A stretch of DNA of 39,065 nt from Curvivirga aplysinae (lineage in GTDB: Bacteria > Pseudomonadota > Alphaproteobacteria > UBA8366 > Aestuariispiraceae). Below, piece after piece: positions 26,853-34,126 of this stretch (within the stretch, counting starts at the first letter, position 1; every line of letters begins with the position of its first letter). Where the stretch lies: positions 1-39,065 of the forward strand of contig NZ_SMMC01000196.1 in assembly GCF_009711445.1 (NCBI RefSeq), in the 5' to 3' direction. The notes beneath the pieces were generated by a model. The model was not told where the DNA came from. It did no database searches and worked only from the letters and a program-made list of their open reading frames with translations. Position numbers and translations under genes: made by a program.

Positions 26853-27347
26853 ATGTCCGATTGGGACACAGAAAAACATAAAATCATTAAGATCAATCTT
26901 GATGAAAAGACCGTCATTCGCCGCAGTCCGGAAGTGGAACATGAACGGTCAGTCGCGATCTATGATTTATTAGATATGAATCGATTTCGTCCAGTGGGGG
27001 AATTTGCTGATTCAGGTCCGTTTAAACTGGATCTCAGCATTGAAGATGGATCACGCCTTGTCTTTACATTAGCTACTGAAGAGATAGAAGAACTGACTTG
27101 GATAAACTTGCCTTTGTCGCCGTTTCGTAGATTGATCAAAGATTATTTCCAGATTTGTGAAAGTTATTACGACGCAATCAAGCGGCTATCACCTTCTCAG
27201 ATTGAAACCATCGATATGGCACGTCGCGGCCTTCATAATGAGGGGTCAGATTTATTGCGTGAACGCCTTGATGGAAAGTTGGAGATGGATTTGCAGACAG
27301 CACGTCGTCTCTTCACCTTGATTTGTGTTTTGCATATTCGAGCTTAA
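26853..27347 (+). CDS. UPF0262-family protein
   Basis: The 164 residues, including INLDEKTVIRRSPEVEHERSVAIYDLL, GPFKLDLSIEDGSRLVF and DMARRGLHNEGSDLLRERL, match UPF0262, a soluble family largely confined to Alphaproteobacteria and of unknown function. It almost always lies between hisD and a low-molecular-weight phosphatase, as here. A GGGGAG ribosome site precedes ATG 26853. About 40 bp upstream is the dyad TTCTA-N5-TAGAA (26802-26816), and TTGCTC and TAAGAT about 18 bp apart could form a promoter, so it may be transcribed separately from hisGD. Confidence 0.9.
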   Translation: MSDWDTEKHKIIKINLDEKTVIRRSPEVEHERSVAIYDLLDMNRFRPVGEFADSGPFKLDLSIEDGSRLVFTLATEEIEELTWINLPLSPFRRLIKDYFQICESYYDAIKRLSPSQIETIDMARRGLHNEGSDLLRERLDGKLEMDLQTARRLFTLICVLHIRA

Positions 27348-27382
27348 TAAAGCTTACGTGAACTAGGTGATTTGATTATCTG

Positions 27383-27838
27383 ATGGACGGACCTTTCTTC
27401 GAAAACGAAATGCCAGATGCAGTCTTGTTCTGCTGCACCATGAATGCGATCCGCTCGCCCATGGCAGAAGCCTTACTGCGTCATCATATCGGTACGCGTG
27501 TTTATGTAGATTCGGTCGGTGTACGTCCAAATGGGGAAGTTGATGGTTTTGCTGTAGCTGTCCTGAATGAAATCGGCATTGATATCATGAACCATGAACC
27601 AAAAGATTTTGATGAATTGGAAGATGGGTATTTCGATTTGATTATTGCGCTGTCACCAGAAGCACAACATCATGCGGTTGAGATGACACGTACCATGGCT
27701 TGTGATGTTGAATTCTGGAATACCTTTGATCCGTCTATGGTTGTGGAAGGGGGACGAGAGCAAAAGCTTGACGCATACCGTCAAGTACGCGATCAACTGA
27801 TCCGCAAGATTAAGCAACGCTTCCCGAAAGATGATTAA
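27383..27838 (+). CDS. Low-molecular-weight protein tyrosine phosphatase family protein
   Basis: The 151 residues include the phosphatase/arsenate-reductase P-loop Cys18-x5-Arg24-Ser in LFCCTMNAIRSPMAEALL, with an extra preceding Cys17. The later WNTFDPS segment carries the general-acid aspartate-proline. This supports phosphatase-type chemistry; annotations as arsenate reductase are common for such proteins but arsenic function is not shown. It lies 35 bp after the UPF0262 gene and 44 bp before maf, in one co-directional block. Confidence 0.9.
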   Translation: MDGPFFENEMPDAVLFCCTMNAIRSPMAEALLRHHIGTRVYVDSVGVRPNGEVDGFAVAVLNEIGIDIMNHEPKDFDELEDGYFDLIIALSPEAQHHAVEMTRTMACDVEFWNTFDPSMVVEGGREQKLDAYRQVRDQLIRKIKQRFPKDD

Positions 27839-27882
27839 TCTCGTCCGTGAATGAAATGATTCATTAGAAAATAGGATTTTTT

Positions 27883-28473
27883 ATGTCCAAATTTATTTTA
27901 GCTTCTTCCAGTCCACGCAGAAAAGAACTGTTAGCTCAGATCGGTGTGGAAATTGATGGGATTATTCCGGCAGATATTGACGAAACACCGCAAGATCGCG
28001 AAAGCCCGCGTGAATTAGCATTGCGATTAGCTGAAAGCAAAGCGCAGGCCGTTCAGGATCGTGATGAAGCGAAAGGACATTTTATCCTTGCTGCGGATAC
28101 GGTAGTTGGCTTAGGACATCGTATCTTGCCAAAGGCTGAAGATGAACAAACTGCACGTGACTGTCTTGATTTGATGTCCGGGCGTCGCAATCAGGTTTAT
28201 TCTGGTGTTGCGATTGTTGCACCTGATGGTGAAATGGTTAGTCGCGTGGTAAAATCACAAGTTGGGTTTAAACGCCTGACCCAGAATGAAATTAATGCTT
28301 ATATCCGTTCAGGTGAATGGGATGGAAAAGCGGGTGGTTATGGTGTGCAGGGATTGGCTGCGGCTTATATAAAATTTTTGAGTGGCTCTTATACCAATGT
28401 GGTAGGCTTGCCGCTGTTTGAAACTTCCCAGATGTTACAAGGTCTCGGGTATAAAGGATTGAAGTCCCAATGA
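27883..28473 (+). CDS. maf: Maf-like nucleoside triphosphate pyrophosphatase
   Basis: The 196-residue protein begins with the Maf signature LASSSPRRKELLAQIG and continues with PADIDETP, LAADTVVGLG, LMSGRRNQVYSGVAI, WDGKAGGYGVQG and FLSGSYTNVVGLPL. Maf proteins hydrolyse non-canonical or modified NTPs and influence cell division. DTVV holds the base/metal-site aspartate. It overlaps the RNase G gene by 4 bp (ATGA), a standard coupled pair. Confidence 0.95.
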   Translation: MSKFILASSSPRRKELLAQIGVEIDGIIPADIDETPQDRESPRELALRLAESKAQAVQDRDEAKGHFILAADTVVGLGHRILPKAEDEQTARDCLDLMSGRRNQVYSGVAIVAPDGEMVSRVVKSQVGFKRLTQNEINAYIRSGEWDGKAGGYGVQGLAAAYIKFLSGSYTNVVGLPLFETSQMLQGLGYKGLKSQ

Positions 28474-29852
28474 GTAAAAAAGGTCTGGATACACTTATCG
28501 AAATTTCCCTTGGGGAAACGCGTGCAGCTCGCATTGATGAAGATGGTGTATTATACGAATTACAAGTGGAACGCGCTGGACAGGAAAGTCTGGTAGGTAA
28601 CTTCTACTTGGGCAAAGTTACACGCGTTGAAAAAGGCATGGATGCCGTATTCGTAGATATCGGTACAGATGAACCGGGGTTGATTAACCGTGCGAAAGGC
28701 TTGGAAGAAGGTAAAACCTTGATCGTGCAGGTCATTCGTGATGCACGTGATGGTAAAGGACCTGCCTTAACACGTCATCCTGTTTTGATGGATCGATACT
28801 TTGCCTTCACACCGGGGCGTAAAGGGGTGAATTGGGCCCGTGCCGTGGGTAAGGGACGTGATCGTGCCCATTTGGAAGCTGTATTACCGCAAGTCTTAGG
28901 TGAGAAAACTGACGGTTTTAGTGTGCGTGGGCCTGCTGTGGCTGTGGGTGAGCCGATTTTAGAAGAATCAGTAGATCGTTTGCGTCAGAAATGGGATGTT
29001 TTACGTGATATGGTGCGTGAAGATCGCAAACCGCGCTTGCTTGAAAAAGCCCCTAAAATGATAGACCGTCTTTTACGTGATCTGGAAGGTGAAACTCGTA
29101 TCGCCATGGATGATCGTTCGGCATATCTTGAAGCGGAGAAAACGATTAAAAAACTTTATCCAGATTTGTCTCAAGGTTTGCTTTATCACGATTCTGAAAT
29201 TTCGATATTTGAAGATACAGGTGTGGAAGAACAGATTGAAGAAGCTTTGGAACGAGAAGTTCGCTTGAAAAATGGTGGCAGCTTGGCGTTTGATAAAACA
29301 GAAGCTTTGATCGTGATTGATGTGAATATGGGCTCTGCTACTGCTAAGGGGGATGACGCTATTTTTCAGGTGAATAAGGCCGCTGCAGAAGAAGCGGCGC
29401 GTCAGATCATGTTACGTAATCTTTCTGGTTTGATTGTAATCGATTTTATTTCCATGAAAAATAAAGGTCGTTTGAAACGCTTGATTGAGGCTTTACGCAG
29501 TAAGTTCCTTAAAGACACGCGTCATACAGATGTCTTAGGATTAACCTCTGCAGGTTTGATGGAAATTACTCGCCAACGTGAAGGTGTGTCACTTGATGAT
29601 TTAATGTTAAAGGCAAAGCCTGTTCAATCTTCTACTTTAAATCCTGTTGCGCAAGGATGCGCTGTTTTGCGTGCTGCAACCCGTTTAAAAGGGGCTGGGC
29701 GCCCGACAGCCTATGCCTCCCCAGAAGTGATTGATGCATTAAAGGGCGGCGTTTTAAGTGATGCTATGGAAGAATGTACAAAACGCTTAGGGCGTCCTTT
29801 GCATCTCTATGTTGGGGAAGATCAAATGCCGCCACAAGTGGGAATGGAGTAA
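28470..29852 (+). CDS. rng: Ribonuclease E/G family endoribonuclease (RNase G-like)
   Basis: The 460-residue protein has an N-terminal S1-like region (YLGKVTRVEKGMDAVFVDIGTDEPGLI), the RNase H-like and DNase I-like catalytic core with VIDVNMGSATAKGDDAIFQVNKAAAEEAARQI and GLIVIDFISM, and TSAGLMEITRQREGVSL. The metal-binding aspartates are in IDVN and IDFI. It lacks the long C-terminal scaffold of RNase E. The zinc-link CPxCxG motif is also not evident, and SAGLMEITRQR is followed by DDLMLKAKP. Its role would be rRNA and mRNA 5'-end processing. Confidence 0.93.
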   Translation: MSKKGLDTLIEISLGETRAARIDEDGVLYELQVERAGQESLVGNFYLGKVTRVEKGMDAVFVDIGTDEPGLINRAKGLEEGKTLIVQVIRDARDGKGPALTRHPVLMDRYFAFTPGRKGVNWARAVGKGRDRAHLEAVLPQVLGEKTDGFSVRGPAVAVGEPILEESVDRLRQKWDVLRDMVREDRKPRLLEKAPKMIDRLLRDLEGETRIAMDDRSAYLEAEKTIKKLYPDLSQGLLYHDSEISIFEDTGVEEQIEEALEREVRLKNGGSLAFDKTEALIVIDVNMGSATAKGDDAIFQVNKAAAEEAARQIMLRNLSGLIVIDFISMKNKGRLKRLIEALRSKFLKDTRHTDVLGLTSAGLMEITRQREGVSLDDLMLKAKPVQSSTLNPVAQGCAVLRAATRLKGAGRPTAYASPEVIDALKGGVLSDAMEECTKRLGRPLHLYVGEDQMPPQVGME

Positions 29853-29857
29853 ACATT

Positions 29858-30067
29858 ATGTCGACTGTAACTCCGTTGAATGCGGCGAATACTAAGAATG
29901 GCGGCAAGTGTAATATTTGTGGTAAGCCAAGTGATCAAAAATATAAACCGTTTTGCTCAAAGCGCTGTGCAGATGTTGATCTGAATCGTTGGCTTGGTGG
30001 AAATTATAGAATTCCCACGGAAGAGCCTGGTATTGCCAATGATCCATATGGAGAAGAGGAGTATTAA
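29858..30067 (+). CDS. yacG: DNA gyrase inhibitor YacG, zinc-binding
   Basis: From ATG 29858 this is a 69-residue protein with the YacG zinc finger Cys18-x2-Cys21...Cys33-x3-Cys37 (CNICGKPSDQKYKPFCSKRC) and the following DVDLNRWLGGNYRIP. E. coli YacG binds the GyrB C-terminal region and inhibits gyrase. The open frame extends into the RNase G gene up to 29774, but the conserved length supports the later ATG. It ends the chromosomal operon; a terminator hairpin includes its stop codon. Confidence 0.95.
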   Translation: MSTVTPLNAANTKNGGKCNICGKPSDQKYKPFCSKRCADVDLNRWLGGNYRIPTEEPGIANDPYGEEEY

Positions 30068-30081
30068 GCTCCTCTTTTTTT
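30054..30081 (+). terminator. Intrinsic terminator after yacG
   Basis: AAGAGGAG (30054-30061) pairs with CTCCTCTT (30069-30076) over a 7-nt loop that contains the yacG TAA. An unbroken T-run follows. It is a strong end for the hisGD-to-yacG block. Confidence 0.88.
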
Positions 30082-30139
30082 GTGAGTTTTCCTAGGAAAA
30101 GAAAAAGAATTAAAAAAAAGTTCATAAAAAATGAAATTG

Positions 30140-30225
30140 GTGCTTTACAGGTCCGGTGAACCTCTGTAAATCAAAGGCCGTCCAGAGGGGAGCACGACAT
30201 TGCTTCAAACCAAACACTGGACCTG
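30140..30225. ncRNA. Unidentified structured element between yacG and tRNA-Phe
   Basis: CAGGTCCGGTG (30148-30158) pairs along all 11 positions (one G.T) with CACTGGACCTG (30215-30225). Inside, CCTCTG (30161-30166) pairs with CAGAGG (30183-30188). Competing pairings exist: TTTACAG (30144-30150) with CTGTAAA (30164-30170), and GTGCT (30140-30144) with AGCAC (30191-30195). No open reading frame is convincing. It could be a small RNA, a leader of the tRNA transcript, or a phage attachment or regulatory structure. The strand is undetermined; on the minus strand a weak hairpin and T8 lie beyond (30135-30110). Confidence 0.4.
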
Positions 30226-30237
30226 ATAGGTGGTTAT

Positions 30238-30313
30238 GCTCGGATAGCTCAGTTGGTAGAGCAGCGGATTGAAAATCCGCGTGTCGGCAGTTCAAATCTG
30301 CCTCCGAGCACCA
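30238..30313 (+). tRNA. tRNA-Phe (GAA)
   Basis: A 76-nt cloverleaf: acceptor GCTCGGA/TCCGAGC, D-arm TAGCTCAGTTGGTAGAGCA, anticodon loop TTGAAAA with GAA at 30271-30273, T-arm GTTCAAATC, discriminator A and encoded CCA. Its 3' end lies 40 bp from a tyrosine-integrase gene, so it is the probable integration target. Confidence 0.97.
30289..30313 (+). other. Inferred left attachment site in the tRNA-Phe 3' end
   Basis: Phage-type tyrosine integrases usually recombine at the T-arm/acceptor end of tRNA genes. The integrase gene directly adjoins this tRNA and reads toward it. The matching repeat (attR) was not found up to 39065, so the exact core is unknown. Confidence 0.4.
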
Positions 30314-30352
30314 TTTACCCCATCTCTACACTCCGCAGAAAACCTTATTTAT

Positions 30353-31474
30353 TCACGATCCTTTCTTGTGTTTAGAATTTTGTCCTACTAAATTGTAGAC
30401 ACCCCCTGTAGACACCCCTTGCTTTTCTTCTACTCTCTGCATTGCGATTTTTGCCCGTGAAATTTGCTGCACTGATTGTGTATAATGACGTACCATATCG
30501 TCAGTTTTGTGACCTGTGATAGCCTTGATTTCTTCATTACTGCATCCGGCCTCTGCTAATGCAGAAGCAGCATTACGGCGCAGACCATGGAACGTACAGC
30601 CCTTAATCCTTCCAGCCTTTTCATTGGTTTCAAGATTTAGCTTTGCAAGCTGTCTGTTCCAGTTTGCGCGAAAGCCGTCTGTACTATACGGCTTTCCATC
30701 TTCGCGGCAGATAAAATAAATAGAGTTCGTCGGTGCTTCCTGCAAAATTTGCATTAGCAGAGGGTGGCAAGGGATATAAATCTCTGTGCCTGTTTTCTCC
30801 TGAATTACCTTGATTAGTCCGTCCTTAAGGCGTTCGTCTGTACGGGTCATATTTAAGCAATCACCCTGTCGTTGACCTGTGAACAGGGCCACGAAAAATG
30901 CAATCTTCATCATAGGATTGTCGCACCCTTCAACAAAGGCTTTCATTTCTCCTTCTGTCCATGCTCTATTACCGCCGCCTTTAGCCTTAAGAGAAGATAC
31001 GCCTTTTGCTGGATTGTCTGCTCTCAGACCTAAATCAATAGCCATTTCACCCAATACGCTTAACATACGGACGATTTTGTTTGCCTTAGATGGGCTATCG
31101 GAAAAGTGATTGCGCAGCTTGATAACATCGGCGCGGGACATGCTGGCAAAGGGCTTGTTCTTGGCTTTGGTTTTTTTAAGGATATCGCAGGAAGCTCTAT
31201 AATCCTTTTGGGTAGAAGGTCTCTTTTCCTTAAATTCTGGCGACCCTAAATACTGTTCAATTAGCCAACCAAAGGATTCACGAACTGTAAGCTCTCTCTT
31301 AACCTCAAAAGATTCTTTGATCTTGTTGTAATGGGCGTACCATTCAACAGATAGGTATTCACCACGGATATCTACAAGATGCGTTTTGCCGTCAACCTTC
31401 TTGCGGTATTGCGTGTAGATACGCTCGTTGCGTTTCCATATCTTGAGGTTAGGAAGTCTTGTGAGTTTCATCAA
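30353..31474 (-). CDS. int: Tyrosine-type site-specific recombinase (phage integrase)
   Basis: This 373-residue protein has a SAM-like core-binding domain (about 62-155) and a catalytic domain with Arg202 in FTGQRQGDCL, His296-x2-Arg299 in FHGLRRNAAS, His322 in ITGHKTDD and the nucleophile Tyr331 in VRHYTQ. Its N-terminal region (about 1-55) is an arm-type DNA-binding portion. It would integrate and excise the element at tRNA-Phe, just beyond its 3' end. Its ATG overlaps the excisionase-like gene by 4 bp, so the two are translated together as the last genes of the leftward operon. Confidence 0.95.
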   Translation of the reverse strand: MMKLTRLPNLKIWKRNERIYTQYRKKVDGKTHLVDIRGEYLSVEWYAHYNKIKESFEVKRELTVRESFGWLIEQYLGSPEFKEKRPSTQKDYRASCDILKKTKAKNKPFASMSRADVIKLRNHFSDSPSKANKIVRMLSVLGEMAIDLGLRADNPAKGVSSLKAKGGGNRAWTEGEMKAFVEGCDNPMMKIAFFVALFTGQRQGDCLNMTRTDERLKDGLIKVIQEKTGTEIYIPCHPLLMQILQEAPTNSIYFICREDGKPYSTDGFRANWNRQLAKLNLETNEKAGRIKGCTFHGLRRNAASALAEAGCSNEEIKAITGHKTDDMVRHYTQSVQQISRAKIAMQRVEEKQGVSTGGVYNLVGQNSKHKKGS

Positions 31475-31701
31475 TCAATCCCAAAGAAATCATCATTTGC
31501 CGTGTCGCGCATATCGTCCATGACGCGTTCTAATTCGTCTTTATACCAATACACGTTTTTGCCATCTTTACGGCCTTGAGGCCATTTTTCGCCAGCATTT
31601 TTGCGAAATGCAGATTCAGACTCACCCACATACAAAGCGGCTATTTTTGCTCTCATCCGGTAGGGGTAGCCTATCTGCACTGGCAGGTTGTTAGCTTGCA
31701 T
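31471..31701 (-). CDS. Excisionase/AlpA-like winged-helix DNA-binding protein
   Basis: This 76-residue protein carries a helix-turn-helix-like segment (KIAALYVGESESAFRKNAGE) followed by WPQGRKDGKNVYWYKDELERVMDD, the wing-plus-helix pattern of AlpA/MerR-type excisionases. The ribosome site AAGGAG lies 8 bp before its ATG. Immediate coupling to int (4-bp overlap) supports a role as recombination directionality factor. It could also regulate int transcription. Assignment is by pattern and position. Confidence 0.7.
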   Translation of the reverse strand: MQANNLPVQIGYPYRMRAKIAALYVGESESAFRKNAGEKWPQGRKDGKNVYWYKDELERVMDDMRDTANDDFFGID

Positions 31702-31735
31702 TTCTTACACTCCTTCCTTATGGCCTACTTGCGCA

Positions 31736-31993
31736 TCAATTGGATGTGGCATTGTCTTCTACCTCTCTATTGTTACACTGAGGAAATCCGCATTCACCAA
31801 TAACCCAAGCTTTCGGATAATCAGGATGATCAATTGAAAAGCACATTGTATCCATGATGATTTCACAAGGGTTGCTCTTGTCCTGATTGTGGATACAGTC
31901 ACGGCATACATTTGAAATAAATATATCTCCCTCTGTTCCGTTTGACGGGCGCCATGTTTCGCCTGCTTCGTCTAATCTTGGTTCATTCCACAT
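31736..31993 (-). CDS. Phage-type cysteine-rich small protein of unknown function
   Basis: This 85-residue protein contains CRDC, PCEI, MCFS and GECGFPQC, a spread of cysteines that suggests a zinc site. The opening WNEPRLDEAGETWRPSNGTEG resembles a widespread uncharacterised phage protein. GAGAGGATATGAAG gives a good ribosome site. It lies in the leftward early operon between the HNH/AP2 gene and the excisionase-like gene. I see no basis for a specific role. Confidence 0.7.
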   Translation of the reverse strand: MWNEPRLDEAGETWRPSNGTEGDIFISNVCRDCIHNQDKSNPCEIIMDTMCFSIDHPDYPKAWVIGECGFPQCNNREVEDNATSN

Positions 31994-32032
31994 TCTTCAT
32001 ATCCTCTCAAAATCTGCGGAGCGGGCGGGGCG

Positions 32033-32599
32033 TTAATTAAGTAACGCTGCTGCATGCCTCATTAGTCCTGCGGCAATATCTGTTGGCAGTCCTTCGCGGG
32101 AAATTTTTAATATTTGTTCGGCTTTGTAAGATCGGTAAGCTTGATTGGCCTCTTCTGGAGTGGAAAAGGTTCCGATGTGCTTATGGTTTTCTTGTCTGAC
32201 TTTACAGCGGGCTAGATATTTTCCAGTCTTTCTGCATTGAAAAACACCAGAGCCGAAACGACCTTTTGCAGAACCTTTATCTCCAACTAAAAGGTTGAGT
32301 TCTCCGCTAACAAAACAACATGTATCAGGACTGTAAATTTTATTGCCCGGATACAGGATGTCTTTATCTAGTTGCTTGCCTTGCCAGTCTTGAAACATCA
32401 TCCAAGAACGAAAATTCATAAAATATTTCCAGTCTGGATGCACAGAACAATCTCGATAAGTTGGATACTTATTGGTCTTAGCATAGCAGCGTCTTATCAT
32501 TTCTCTCCAACGCTCATAGAAAGGGCAAAAAATACGGTCATTTCTTGCACCAATGCAGACTTTGTATGTAGCGTTATTGATACCAAATCCATATATCAT
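32033..32599 (-). CDS. HNH-like/AP2-domain phage DNA-binding protein
   Basis: The 188 residues split into two parts. Residues about 20-105 (FYERWREMIRRCYAKTNKYPTY, CSVHPDWKYFMNFRSWM, DKDILYPGNKIYSPDTCCFV) follow the layout of phage HNH-type proteins, although a full histidine triad is not clear. Residues about 115-165 (SGVFQCRKTGKYLARCKVRQ, HIGTFSTPEEANQAYRSYK) form an AP2/ERF-like DNA-binding domain. Such proteins are often homing-type or accessory genes in phages. An AAAGGAAAG ribosome site precedes the ATG. Two hairpins separate it from the DUF1367 gene, so its expression may be set separately. Confidence 0.75.
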   Translation of the reverse strand: MIYGFGINNATYKVCIGARNDRIFCPFYERWREMIRRCYAKTNKYPTYRDCSVHPDWKYFMNFRSWMMFQDWQGKQLDKDILYPGNKIYSPDTCCFVSGELNLLVGDKGSAKGRFGSGVFQCRKTGKYLARCKVRQENHKHIGTFSTPEEANQAYRSYKAEQILKISREGLPTDIAAGLMRHAAALLN

Positions 32600-32623
32600 T
32601 AAACTTTCCTTTCACGCCCTCAA

Positions 32624-32653
32624 CCCCGTTCTCGCAGGGGACGAGATACGGGG
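32624..32653 (-). other. Stable hairpin in the phage operon spacer (proximal to HNH/AP2 gene)
   Basis: CCCCGT-T-CTCG (32624-32634) pairs with CGAG-AT-ACGGGG (32642-32653) over a 7-nt loop, giving ten pairs with a small internal loop. It lies about 25 bp upstream of the HNH/AP2 start on the minus strand. No T-tract follows, so a processing site, attenuation or translational effect is more likely than termination. Confidence 0.5.
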
Positions 32654-32660
32654 CTGTGGT

Positions 32661-32690
32661 CCAAGCATTAGAGGGGAGGAAACTGCTTGG
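32661..32690 (-). other. Second hairpin in the phage operon spacer
   Basis: CCAAGCA (32661-32667) pairs with TGCTTGG (32684-32690) over 16 nt. It lies 10 bp past the DUF1367 stop and directly before the hairpin at 32624-32653, forming a tandem pair in a 100-bp spacer within an otherwise tightly packed operon. Confidence 0.5.
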
Positions 32691-32699
32691 AGGAGGGAA

Positions 32700-33134
32700 C
32701 TAATAACTAAGACATAAATCCTCTACTTCACGTCTCAAGTCACTTTCGGGCATACCCTTTAAAATGTGGTTTACAGTTATTTGGATAACTCCATCGTAAA
32801 ACTGGTTGAATGCTAACTGGTCCATGCTGGCAAAGCTGATAGATTTGTATTCTCTATGCTCATTGCCCTTTGCATCCTTAAAAATGTCATAATGACGTGT
32901 TGCGTCTTTGAATAACTGGTGGACCTGCTTTTGCGTCCAGCCGTTATCCGTGTTTTCAGCGATGATCTTTATCAAAGCCCAATACTTGCGATGATGCTTG
33001 CCGTTACGTGGCTTGCTTACTTGTGCCTTGATAACATCACCCATCTTGATACCTTTGAGGGCCTCTGCTGTGTTATCATCCGCAGGGCGAAAGCCGCCTG
33101 TTGCTGTCTTGGTAAAAAATAACTCAGTAGCCAT
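32700..33134 (-). CDS. DUF1367-family phage protein
   Basis: Starting at ATG 33134 (eight codons inside the open frame, with GAGGA 8 bp ahead), the protein has 144 residues opening MATELFFTKTATGGFRPADD. GDVIKAQVSKPRNGKHHRKYWAL and YKSISFASMDQLAFNQFYDG match DUF1367, a phage early-region family near recombination genes. Biochemical function is unknown. Its start overlaps the HNH-like gene by 11 bp, indicating coupling. Confidence 0.85.
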   Translation of the reverse strand: MATELFFTKTATGGFRPADDNTAEALKGIKMGDVIKAQVSKPRNGKHHRKYWALIKIIAENTDNGWTQKQVHQLFKDATRHYDIFKDAKGNEHREYKSISFASMDQLAFNQFYDGVIQITVNHILKGMPESDLRREVEDLCLSY

Positions 33135-33435
33135 TTTTCCATTCCTCATATTTCTCACGGGCCAAAGCGCGAAATGCTGCTCTCAAAACATCGTCCGGCG
33201 CATGCTCACGAAGGAAAGAGACCTCACCTTGCTGGTGCATCTGCACATGAAAGCAATGCATAATGGGGAGGGCTTCATTGTCTGGTGACTTAATACCTTT
33301 ACCCATGGTCCCGATATGGGCGGGGTCTACTGCTTCATATTCATTTCCGCGCCGCCCTGATAGGATGCATGGCATATCACGCAATTCGTTTAGGTACTTG
33401 CGATCTCGGATGATAGGTTTCTTGAGCATGTTCAT
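33124..33435 (-). CDS. HNH-like phage protein (DUF968/Ref-like)
   Basis: In this 103-residue protein, YLNELRDMPCILSG, VDPAHIGTMGKGIKSPDNEALP and HCFHVQMHQQG follow the spacing of phage DUF968/Ref-type HNH folds, with His in AHIG, Asn in DNEALP and the later HxxxxH. One of the usual zinc cysteines is not seen. Relatives include RecA-dependent nucleases, which would suit the adjoining annealase and SSB genes; activity here is inferred. It overlaps its neighbours on both sides (4 and 11 bp). Confidence 0.7.
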   Translation of the reverse strand: MNMLKKPIIRDRKYLNELRDMPCILSGRRGNEYEAVDPAHIGTMGKGIKSPDNEALPIMHCFHVQMHQQGEVSFLREHAPDDVLRAAFRALAREKYEEWKNGY

Positions 33436-33629
33436 CGGTTAGCCCACTTTCTTTGCATTGCATCGGCGAATACGATTGCGTCAAAATGCCCCTCTAAGAA
33501 ATCGCTGTCGGCTGGGTCGGACTGATAGCCCTTAATCGCTTCTGGTAAATCGTAGATATGACCAGTTGCAATTTCCTCCATGGCTGCACTGTATCCGCGC
33601 TTATAATCTTCTAGAGCTTCATTCATCAT
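33432..33629 (-). CDS. Small acidic phage protein, unknown
   Basis: This 65-residue protein is acidic, with DYKRGYSAAMEEIATGHIY and DFLEGHFDAIVFADAMQRKW; no family is recognised. It starts at one of two adjacent ATG codons (33629 or 33626), lies 8 bp after ssb and overlaps the HNH-like gene by 4 bp, so its position in the coupled chain supports it being real. Confidence 0.65.
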   Translation of the reverse strand: MMNEALEDYKRGYSAAMEEIATGHIYDLPEAIKGYQSDPADSDFLEGHFDAIVFADAMQRKWANR

Positions 33630-33637
33630 TCACACCG

Positions 33638-34126
33638 TCAAAATGGTATTTCGTCGTCTAAGTCAGGTGATCCAGCATAACCACCACCAGCATTACCGCC
33701 GAAGCCGCCAGCATCGTTGCTATAACTGCCGAAGCCGCCAGCATCGTTGCCACCGTATCCGCTTTGGTCACTATCACCACCCTTGCTATCAAGCATGGTC
33801 ATGTTGCCACCGAAACCAGAAACAACTACCTCAGTTGAATAACGGTCAGCGCCGCTTTGGTCCTGCCATTTGCGGGTTTGCAACTTGCCCTCAATAAGAA
33901 CTTTTGCGCCTTTCTTGAGGTAGCGTTCGCAAACATCTGCAGTCTTTCCGAAGATAACGACACGGTGCCATTCAGTCCGATCTTGGCTGTTGCCGTCACG
34001 GTCTTTCCACCGCTCTGTGGTGGCAATGCGAAGGCTTGCAACCTTATCGCCGTTTTGGGTGTTCCGTATCTCAGGATCAGCACCCAAATTGCCGACTAGA
34101 ATTACTTTGTTTAAGCTTCCTGACAT
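33638..34126 (-). CDS. ssb: Single-stranded DNA-binding protein (phage-encoded)
   Basis: The 162 residues begin with the OB-fold [20 protein letters not shown], with [12 protein letters not shown] and [23 protein letters not shown] glycine-rich linker (about 113-152) follows, then the acidic tip DLDDEIPF that recruits partner proteins. It lies directly downstream of the Bet annealase with overlapping stop/start (TAATG), so the two are coupled and should work together in strand annealing. The linker DNA contains a 30-bp-period repeat. Confidence 0.96.
   Translation of the reverse strand: MSGSLNKVILVGNLGADPEIRNTQNGDKVASLRIATTERWKDRDGNSQDRTEWHRVVIFGKTADVCERYLKKGAKVLIEGKLQTRKWQDQSGADRYSTEVVVSGFGGNMTMLDSKGGDSDQSGYGGNDAGGFGSYSNDAGGFGGNAGGGYAGSPDLDDEIPF
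33698..33750 (-). repeat. Two-copy 30-bp-period repeat within the ssb linker
   Basis: A 23-bp segment at 33698-33720 recurs identically at 33728-33750. It encodes two NDAGGFG units of the glycine-rich linker. In-frame repeats of this kind vary in copy number and change only linker length. Confidence 0.85.

Noticed and set aside
30148-30156. CAGGTCCGG resembling the SRP RNA (4.5S) conserved loop
   Set aside because: The following GGAAGGAAGCAGC of the SRP loop is absent and the surrounding pairing does not fit the 4.5S hairpin.
33698-33750. Direct repeats as a possible CRISPR or iteron array
   Set aside because: Only two copies, in frame inside the ssb glycine-rich linker; explained by protein repeats.
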